Source: Plutella xylostella (Eukaryota > Arthropoda > Insecta > Lepidoptera > Plutellidae). From it: a stretch of DNA of 64,000 nt. Of this stretch, positions 55,451 through 64,000 are shown in pieces. The DNA is taken from contig NC_063987.1 in NCBI RefSeq assembly GCF_932276165.1, positions 4,030,001 through 4,094,000 on the forward strand, read 5' to 3'. The notes beneath the pieces were generated by a model, which was not told the origin of the DNA, made no database searches, and worked only from the letters and a program-made list of their open reading frames with translations. Made by a program: the position numbers and the translations under genes. Numbering within the stretch: position 1 is the stretch's first letter; the number at the start of each line of letters is the position of its first letter.

Positions 55451-57841
55451 ATATTTTTATGTTTACATCTGTGAGACAGTATTTGAAACTGCATTATACT
55501 CGTACATTATACGTTTTTAACATCATAACTGCTATTGAAGGTTTCTGTAAATTTCATAAAAGTATCCATTCAACCATTTTATTGATATATGACTGTGTAT
55601 CTACATAATCTACATATATTATACTTAATTTTGGTTTAGCTCGAACTCTAGTTTTCATGTCAATAATATTCCTAATATAATTATTAAAGTTGTGCTAAGT
55701 AATGTAAGATTTGAAGTAATCAGGGTACTAATTTTCAAATTTCTACCTTTTATTTACTACGATGGATCATAATATATCACCATTGTCACTTTAGAGTTGG
55801 ATTCAGTAGTTATTGCAACGTCACCATCAGTAGCACTCCTTTTGCATACAATACTTGTGATGTACTGAGGCATTCATAGCACTTTTATGTCATGGATCTA
55901 AAGATGTTGCTTTAAGCTCTTATAACTTATAAGGTCTTACAGGTTTTACTGTACACAAACCTATGGAGTATTTGTCTTACTTTATTCAATCTACAATCGA
56001 CTTTATTTTCTTATACTATCTATATAAATTTAGGGCTAAAGCTGATCCATCGATTGCAACGCCTTTGGCTTTTCATCTTAGTATTTTGACTGAAAATTAG
56101 TCCGTTATCATTGTCAAGGTTATTAATTACATTATTTTCTGAATACACAAATGCTTAACTGTATAAGTATTCAGTAGGTACATTTAAAAACATTATAAAC
56201 AATCAACTCCACCACATAAATCACATCAGTATTCTATTCCCAGGCTTATGTGACTACAATTTATCTGTTCAACCAAGGACTAGGATTATTATTAGTGTAT
56301 GGTTAGAGTGATCATGCAGTAGCATATGTCACGGTATACAATATGCCATTGCATGTATACTCATAAACATCATTGTTCTGTCTGTCCGTATGTTATGCGA
56401 TACGCTGCAAGTTTGACGTCACCTTGTTATTAAATTTTCTCGTGTTAGTTATTATTGAGGCTCCCCATGAATAATGTAATGTGCGACTGTGGGGCTATTT
56501 GTTGCAACTGTCACATGCTATACAGGGTGCTGGTAAATGGTATTTGAAGCTGAAAGAGCAGGTTATAATTCCCAGCCACTATTATTGTAATAATTTTAGG
56601 AAACATTACAAAAAAACTAATGATTATTCTTACGCCAGGTGATTTATTATATCATCACCTGAAATTCACCGTAAAGAAAATAAAACCATGTTTATCGGTT
56701 GTTTAATATATCACATTTATAAGACGTTTGACAGCATCTTGAAAGCGTTAAACATGTATTGTGTTTATGTTTTGGTAATGGCCCATCTTAATACAGATTT
56801 GTTTGATAAAATTTTACGGTTCGTTTTGAAATTTCCATGATATTAACATTGCAAACTTTACCGATTGCTCAACATAATAAATAATACAAACACAATTGTT
56901 TGTCATTCGCTCATCTGTAATGTAAGTGATCTTCTAAACGAAGAGATTTCATGGTAAAGAGCTCATGGCCAACATATTCATTGTTTTATATTCATTTATT
57001 TAGCCTATACTATAGAGAACAGATTGATTTATACAGAGTGATGCAAAAATTGTATACTAAGCCGAAAGGGGTGACTCAGTGGTCAATCTGAACAACTTTT
57101 GTTCAACGACATTTAAAATTGGTGAAAAAAATATTTGGTTCTTCTCTCTCTACTAGAAACTTAGATGGATAAGTGACTTATTACTAAAGCATATAAATAT
57201 GGTAGCTATATTTTTTACAACCATACCAAACAAAAACCGTTAATTAATCACATCAGCCATAATCATTAAAATACTTAACTTTCGACTATCAAAATGAAAG
57301 ACAATTTGATATGATAAATGCAATTAAAAGTGAACTTGACATGTACAATGTAAACAGCTGAGGGGTCAAATCGATCAATCATGAGATTGGACCTTGTACA
57401 ATTAAACTAGAGATATTTATTTGCTTTTCGGTTACCGGAACTACTTATCATTATGGTGCAATGATACCTATTTGATTAGTTACCTAGTTAGTTTAGATCA
57501 GTACTGTTCTTGGGGGTTCAATTATATTTATCATAACGTACCCCTTCTCCGTAAGAGCGACGCGACGATTAGGTATATAGTACACACTGGTAAATTTAAA
57601 AGAAGCATTAAACTAAGCAGATTGTATTTGTCCCCCCTTCTCTCCTGGTTTATTGATTTCAATGACAACCAGAAACAGAATAATTCTAAGCCACTAAAAA
57701 GCAGCGCAATATGACGCAACTTGTATGGGTCTGGCATATGTTTGAGAGGCGAACGACGATGCTTATGTGCTGTCTGGGAGCTGGTCTATCTACATGCAAA
57801 CTGTACAACCTCCATGTTCTAATCTAACCTTACTCCTGCAG

Positions 57842-57948
57842 TAGCGAGTGGCATCTGGGCTGGGAGCGCGCGGCGCTGCACGGCGCCAGCTGGTACCACC
57901 TGCTGCACCCTGACTGCTGCAAGGAGGCGCAGAGCAAGCATCGACTCA
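57842..57948 (+). CDS. dys: dysfusion, internal exon: PAS-B
   Basis: This 107-bp exon follows CTCCTGCAG and precedes GTGAGT. The first base completes an Asn codon. It then reads 35 codons, starting SEWHLGWERAALHGASWYHL and ending AQSKHRL, and leaves one base for the next exon. SWYHLLHPDC and AQSKHRL are strong PAS-B signatures of Dysfusion/NPAS4-type proteins. The following PAS-B exon was not found up to 64000. Confidence 0.9.
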
Positions 57949-58003
57949 GTGAGTACATTGTGTGCTATTTTGTTTATTAGCTTATACCGCAACTGAAGGT
58001 ATA

Positions 58004-58094
58004 GCATGGGGCGCAAGACGCGCACGCCAAGACGTGAGGGAATGTGACGAATAACTTTTGGCACGTCTTGACGTGAGCGTCTTGCGCCCCGTGC
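58004..58094. mobile_element. 91-bp hairpin, probable mini-MITE
   Basis: Arms of 33 nt (58004-58036 and 58062-58094) are inverted copies with only a few mismatches (GCATGGGGCGCAAGACGC against its complement). They are GC-rich in an AT-rich intron and lie 56 bp after the PAS-B exon. It may be a transposon relic or a structured intronic RNA. Confidence 0.7.
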
Positions 58095-59536
58095 AAGGCC
58101 TTCTGGCGTTTACGCGCTGGCCGTGGCTAAGACATGTTAATCCACGGAACTAACAATTGTACATTAAAAAATTGCATACAAAAATGGATTTATATTAAAA
58201 AATACATTTGGTAGGGCTAGTCTGGGTTAGCCCAGGCACGGACAGTAGGTATGTAAACGCCTTATAAAATCTAGTGTTAAGTTTGAGAAGCATGCGTCGA
58301 AGCGAACGACTGATCCTAATGATTATTTATTTTGTATGTGTTATCTTTTCTCACACAAGACATGTTTAATCCAAATCGATTTATCCGTAATAAAAAATCA
58401 TCTTTAGTTTTTGTTATAATTGATTCGGTTTTAATCGGCACCAGATATGTAATTAAATTAAAACATTACAAACCAACAATCCATCCAAAGCTAAAACCAT
58501 AGTTTTCCCAAACCCAACCCAGCAGAGATTACGTAAGCGCATTTAAAAGTTAAATTCCCACATCTTGTAAAGTTTACCCGAGAACGTTAACCATTCGCGC
58601 GCGTTGCCGCAATAAAGAAAATCTGTTGTTCCGGAGCATTATTTTAATAGGCTGCTAAACATAATATTTGCTGATAAAGCGCGTACGCCGCGCCGCGAGA
58701 CGGCAATAAAAATATTATTTTGCACTGCGGTGGAGCTGAGGAAGATCGATGGAAACCCGCCAGAGGGTTACGAAAGTTTAGAATTTGCAATTGTTTATAG
58801 GGAAAAAAGTTGTATATCGGTTGTAAATTTAATATTGTATCTGTATTTGGCCAAATTATACTTCAATAAGTACTGTAGCGAGTACCTATATGTATAGCGA
58901 GTTCAATTTACTAGGTGAAGGCGCCTATCGGCGCCTCCTCCATAGTTAGGGTAAAACTGAGTAAGTCCCTAAGGCCAACTTCAGTAAATATTTAGAAAAA
59001 AAAGAGTTCAATTTGTTGGACAGTTAAAGGAAAAGCAATCCTTAGATTGGTATGCACTTTTTTGTGTTTTAAACAAATGTAAAATAACTTTTTTTGTTGT
59101 TAGTTACAAGGGCATGGTTTAATTAAATTAATCGCTGATAAAAATTTCTTCTGTCACCCTGTTTCGTTCTGACCATGTGTTACAATGCCACCGTGAATTT
59201 GGGCACCTTCGATTCCATATTACATTTATTCATTTTGGGACATTAGTGTCATGTCTACTCTTGTTCTTAAGCCTCATCCCGTGGCTGAGGAGCTGATAAG
59301 CCATCAGCGGCCGTCGTCGACACGTCAGTCTCTTCTCACGTCCATAGCGTTAAAAATATCCTTCCACGGGCTTGTTTAAACATCGCTGTAGTGGCATAAA
59401 ATGTAGCGCCATGGTAAGTTACTTGGTGTTATAGGTATGTGTAAAGGTCGATATTTTATTTACCTACATCATATGTGATAAACAAATAAGTACATCAATA
59501 TTTGTGTCTAATAAATATAACTAGTATAAAGTGAAA

Positions 59537-59877
59537 CATACATACATACATATGCACTCACGACTGTAATCCCCGAAGGGGTAGTCAGAGGTGGCTCACA
59601 AGCGAGCCACCCACTTTTCGCAGCACATTTGTACTCACGTGATAGGTTGCGAATCATATCGCCGTTTTGGAATAAGTACAATGCACTTAGGATACACATC
59701 TAGAATCTAGATGTTCAGGTTTTCTCACGATGTTTGCCATCACCGTAAGAGCACGTGGTATTATTGTACTTAAACTCCTTAATTGAAATAAGAATTCATT
59801 GGTACAGGCCGGGATTTGAACCCACGGCCTCTCGATTGAGAGGACGAGGCCTTATCCATTACGCCACAACAGCTCCA
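59537..59877 (-). mobile_element. tRNA-derived SINE, minus strand
   Basis: On the minus strand the head (59877 to about 59805) has an A box (GTGGCGTAATGGATAAGG) and a B box (GGGTTCAAATCCC). A body follows and a (TATG)n-like tail at 59537-59550. The body segment with GAGCCACCCACTTTTCGC recurs in decayed form at 15020 and 22055. Confidence 0.8.
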
Positions 59878-61378
59878 AAAACAAAACAAAGTAAAAGGTA
59901 AAGTATAATACTCGTAATATTCTTAACCTTAGTATCGTAGTTTCTACAAAAAATTAATACATTCATAAGCATAAAAATTAAGTAACAAAAACTTCAGCCT
60001 CATCCTTCAATCCCATTTAATTGAAACAAATTACACTTCGTATAAATACATAACTACAGTGTTGTAAAAATTTATAAAATCGTCTCGTCAACTGGACACA
60101 ATCGCGGATGTCTGCATTGCTGATTCCCCGCAACATCGCAGTCTGCGTGACGTTATCGCCCCGTGCTAATGTGGCGAGAGCTCGCAATGGGTACCGTTTT
60201 AGCATGATTTATTCGTTTTACTAGTGGAGGGCTATACTCAACCTTTAGTGTCGCGTGACAGTGATAAATCATAAAGAAAATTTGACACGCGCCCTGAATC
60301 TTGTGCCCAAATTCATTGTAAAATGGTTATACTTTGGTACACAGGTAGGTACAGATTTTTAGATAGATAGGTTCAAAATATATTTTATGAGAAGATGTAA
60401 GTAAGTAAGGTATACATTATATTTATGGTACATTTACAATTTTTTTCGGCTGTCTGGCATAACCTATACTACTTCTATTGTGCAGAAATGTAACACTTAA
60501 AACACCCCACCAACCCACAGGTTTCCCATCTAAAACTAACCTAACAAAACGGCTTGATCCCAGGCGTAAATTGCTAAATAAAACTTTCACTTCCCAAGAA
60601 CAAACAGCGGTAATGGCGGCACGTACGCGACGCCGTCACATGTCAGGGAATCTTCATGACCTGTTCGTTCAAACTGTTCTAATTTTGAAATTCGCGCGCT
60701 TTCCGTCAATTAATAGTCACGAGGGCCGGCTTTGTATACGCTTTGCGGTGACGAAGGAACTTGCTGATACCCAGGAGAGCTAACATGGCACCAGAACTAT
60801 CAGAATCTCGCAAGGTCTCAGGGGTACCCTGGTTTATGTTGGCCAGTTGCCAATAAAGTTACGTTAAGTTGTAGATAGCATTGATTGTTTATTTCCGCGA
60901 AAAAAATACCCCTAATTATACATTACATAAGAGATGCCAAATAAAAACGCTTACAAAAGCGGTGCAAGAATTGTATACTATAGTCACCAATCTGAATTTT
61001 TACGAAGTAACTATGCAACCCGTCTTGTTGATTCGCACAAGCTACATTCAGGGTTCCATAGCAAGTGCATGTAATCGCTCACGTAGTATCGTTCCTCACA
61101 CGACGACGCATGCGCAAACTCGACGTCTGAACAACTTTCACTGCTCGTGTTGATTCACCGAGACGTTTCAGGAACTAGTGAAAATATTGTTAGCTTTATT
61201 TGTTTCACATTTTGGGATTTTATATTTAGTTGTTGGGAAATTAATATTGATAAATAATTACAGAGATCTGCTGTATATTTGTTGATATTACAACAAACCA
61301 TAGCCAACACAAATCAAGCAATGCCAACGTACAATTGAATTCTCGACCACTTGGGAGAGTTACCACGGGCAGAGGTCA

Positions 61379-61938
61379 CGGGGTTTACTCTATCTGTACA
61401 AAAAACAACTAACAAGAGCTGTCATGCAATCGGTAGGTATAGTGCAACGAGATAGCATACTATTTCTTCTCAGTGACTGCGAGCCTATGCGAAATGTTGG
61501 TACACTTATAATCTTTACAATCAAAAAGTAACTGTGAAATTTTACGTTGAATAAATGATATTACTATTCTTTTATTCTGTTCTATAGAGTTGCAGTTAGT
61601 AGCGCAGCAGATTCCGAAACTTAAACACGCTCCAGACTCTCGACAAACCTACACGGGACATAGCGAATGAGTGTAGCTAGCACTATTCGGCAGGTCTCGC
61701 CAGTAGTTTTAACAGTGAATAACTTTGCCGAGAACAATACAAAAACTCTCGTAGATAGTATGGAGCGGGATTTAATTATTTATTTGATACTTTATTGTAC
61801 AAATATTAAATATACACCAAGATGTGTGTACAAAAGTGGACTTAATTCTAAAAGCATTTTCTACCAGCCAACCTACAAGGTAAAAAGGAGGTACAAGATA
61901 ACTAGTAATTTAGTTTTTCGTAAGGTAGAGTGACCCCC
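61379..61938. mobile_element. MITE, GTCACTCTATA family, copy 4, expanded
   Basis: The left end GGGGTTTACTCTATCTGTAC and the right end GGTAGAGTGACCCCC are 560 bp apart, against about 137 bp in copy 1. The interior keeps family blocks (GTGCAACGAGATAG), but a LINE-tail-like piece (about 61785-61885) has been added, so it is an interrupted or composite copy. Confidence 0.6.
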
Positions 61939-62145
61939 TGCGCAGGCGCAGGCGTCCTTGTCGCGAGCCATTATCGGATCATTCGATGATCACTCGTGAT
62001 TGACGCGTGCGGGCTGTTCCTATGACATACGTTTTTTTTTTACCAAAGAAGCATTAAGATTGGAAGAATGAAAACGAAAATAGGGTCTTTACAATCTTGA
62101 TTGTCTACAATTTAGAATTGCAAATAATTAAAAAAAAATGATGTA

Positions 62146-62535
62146 AATTTTAATAATAATAATGTCCTCCTAGCCGAATTTCGGCTACGGCGGCCAATCT
62201 CAATTGAGATCAGCCATCTACGCAGGAGTAGATTATAGTGCCCAAGTGTGTGCGCAGTACACAGGAGCACTCTCTGTTCCATCACTCTCATAACCCAATG
62301 GGACGGATTGACCGACACGACTGGAGAGAGCTAGGCGCAGGACCGACTGCTTTACATGCCCATCCGACAGCATGGATCGTTTCACTGTTTCGGACAACAG
62401 GTGATCAGCCTTCTATGTCCTAACCAAACTTAGAACCACAATTTAGAAACACAAATTGATGGTCCCACCCGGGAATCGAACCCAGGACCTCTGGGTCATG
62501 AAGCGAAGCTTCTACCACTAGACCACAGAGGCAGA
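62146..62535 (-). mobile_element. tRNA-derived SINE, minus strand
   Basis: The minus-strand head at 62535-62459 reads CTCTGTGGTCTAGTGGTAG (A box) and GGTTCGATTCCCGGG (B box). A body of about 300 bp follows, with a (TTA)n tail (AATAATAATAATG at 62151-62163 on the plus strand). The 5' acceptor strand does not pair with TGGGACC, so it is a SINE rather than a tRNA gene. Confidence 0.8.
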
Positions 62536-63159
62536 GCAGAAATTTTACGAAGTACAGAAATAGGTTTTATTAAAATTTTATTTTTATTTAATAATTTATT
62601 AGTATGACGTGTTTTTAAAATAACAAGGCCAAATCAGTTGTATTTATAAATTTTCGATTCATAGATAAAATGAAAGTTCTAGCCCGCGTTGATGTCTTTT
62701 ACACGGAAATCGGAAGTAGCTGTTGTAGTTGTTGCATTTTAACATTTTTATTCATCGTTATTCTGACGTATTTTTGTTTTCAGTTAGTTTTATTGTAAAC
62801 TAAAGTACTTATTAAGAAAATTAAGAGACTAACAAATCGATAGAACAGATTCGTTGGGTATACGCATCAAGAAAATAAATACTACTTAGGTGGTCATTTC
62901 AGGCCAGATAAGAACACTCCGAGAAAGAAAATAGTAATAAGGCCTAATACTGGTCTGCAATTCACAATCTTTGTTGGTTTAACCCTGTGAGAATTTGTGA
63001 ATAAAACGTGAACCCTGTGCGTTGCTATTAAAGTCTAAAATCAAGAAAGTTTACTATTATACATCTCAATGACGATGATTGTAGCTGCATACTGTAACTG
63101 GAAGTACGTGAGTTTATTTCTCATATTGCAATTTTATAAGTCGGATATTTCAATACTAC

Positions 63160-63200
63160 GGGCCTGTTTCACAATGTCTGCATAATGGCTAACTGTGGTA
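63160..63200. mobile_element. Half MITE (CTGTTTCACAATG family)
   Basis: GGGCCTGTTTCACAATGTCT matches the left end of the mini-MITE at 36521-36590, with no partner end nearby. Confidence 0.5.
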
Positions 63201-64000
63201 TAAAAGAAATGCTGTCACTGTCTAAAACATAATAACAGACCCTAAAGAATACTTATAGGTACAGTAAATGTTCAGTATAATTGACAAATATAAAGTTACG
63301 GTGTTCCTACCAGTGGTACTTCAAGTACTTTAAATACATTTATAAGTAAACAGACCCTGGTTGCTACTTTCACTTAAAATTCATTTGTAATAATGAAATG
63401 ATATTAAGTGAGTCATAATTTATGATAAGCCCCAAGAAACAATACGTTTTATCTCAGTTTAGAGTATTTCCATTATAAAGGGCGTTCTATTTTTTTGAAT
63501 GAATTATGAATAAAACTTTTTTGGATTTATGGATATAAAAACTTTATATTAAGCCCTAAATGAAGCCTCTCTATTCTTCCGTCAAACACAAAAATCTAGT
63601 GACCAAAAAATAATGTCAAATCAAGGTAAAAACTGTCATATCAAAAATATAACATTAAAAAACCAACAACAATACTAAAAAATACAATTCACATTGATAT
63701 TGATTGGCACTAACCGATGAATCTACCAAAACAGAATAGCTGTTATGAATTATTTACTTTTAATATGGTGTTAAATATTATATTTTATATAAAAGTATCC
63801 TTGTAACGAATCATAATAAAATTATACATCCGCTATGGATCTGACTATCCTTTTGGAAACACCCTGTAGGCATATTATAATATTGAGTTTACGTAGTTTC
63901 GTTCGCAGCAACTGTCACCAGAGTCGTTAATAATTTATTTCCTTGACAAATCTGATAATTTATGTAAAATATACAGAACATTCACTACATCATTCTACTA

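Larger units (their letters stand above)
53471..57841. other. dys intron (4.4 kb)
   Basis: GTAAGA donor to CTCCTGCAG acceptor. It contains the LINE remnant at 54301-55076, an AT-repeat stretch (about 55135-55200) and a LINE tail at 55320-55450. A repeat piece near 57035-57110 resembles one at 35265-35340. No other exon was recognised. Confidence 0.7.
57949..64000. other. dys intron, continuing past the window
   Basis: This opens with a GTGAGT donor, and no later coding exon was recognised. It contains a strong hairpin (58004-58094), two full SINEs (59537-59877 and 62146-62535), a MITE (61379-61938) and a half MITE (63160-63200). The rest is AT-rich with chance open frames. Confidence 0.6.

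Noticed and set aside
60478..60783. 101-codon frame with a basic segment
   Set aside because: Composition fits chance. It lies in the intron after PAS-B and does not resemble a Dysfusion exon or any family I know.

Overview
This is a eukaryotic, almost certainly lepidopteran (moth or butterfly), genomic window. It is AT-rich, with GT-AG introns and tRNA-derived SINEs of the kind common in Lepidoptera. It also carries Lep1-type Helitrons, CR1/Jockey-like and RTE-like LINE tails, MITEs and an R1-clade LINE. There is no bacterial-style gene packing.

The window appears to lie inside one large plus-strand gene, a bHLH-PAS transcription factor that I recognise as dysfusion (dys; vertebrate relative NPAS4/NXF). 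Five internal exons are visible, at 14463-14524, 16343-16432, 26132-26305, 53286-53470 and 57842-57948. They splice in frame and encode the bHLH/PAS linker, PAS-A and the first part of PAS-B. The bHLH exons would lie to the left of the window and the rest of PAS-B and the C-terminus to the right. A separate intronless gene (26597-27355) for a small predicted type I membrane protein sits in the 27-kb intron.

The introns hold four notable structures. (1) 4464-14175 is a full-length 9.7-kb R1-clade LINE with a 12-bp target-site duplication and two intact ORFs. Its 1985-aa ORF2 carries endonuclease, reverse transcriptase, RNase H and a CCHC motif, then an uncharacterised region and a virus-like superfamily-1 RNA helicase. 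(2) 41231-49347 is an 8.1-kb fold-back element. Its arms contain opposed arrays of a 345-bp repeat, and each outer arm has a pol III A/B-box-like motif. (3) 49405-53285 is an array in which the 3' splice site and first 82 bp of the dys exon at 53286 are repeated in tandem, giving 29 partial copies plus the intact exon, with (TG)n runs between them. (4) Many smaller TIR elements, SINE and LINE pieces and hairpins fill the remaining intron sequence.

The parts relate as follows. The dys exons must be joined across about 1.8, 9.7, 27 and 4.4 kb introns. The LINE lies 287 bp upstream of an exon in sense orientation. The exon-fragment array places 29 near-identical acceptors directly in front of the true one. 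Most other open frames are shadows of the LINE ORFs or by-products of tandem repeats. Domain and family names come from motif recognition only; no database search was run.
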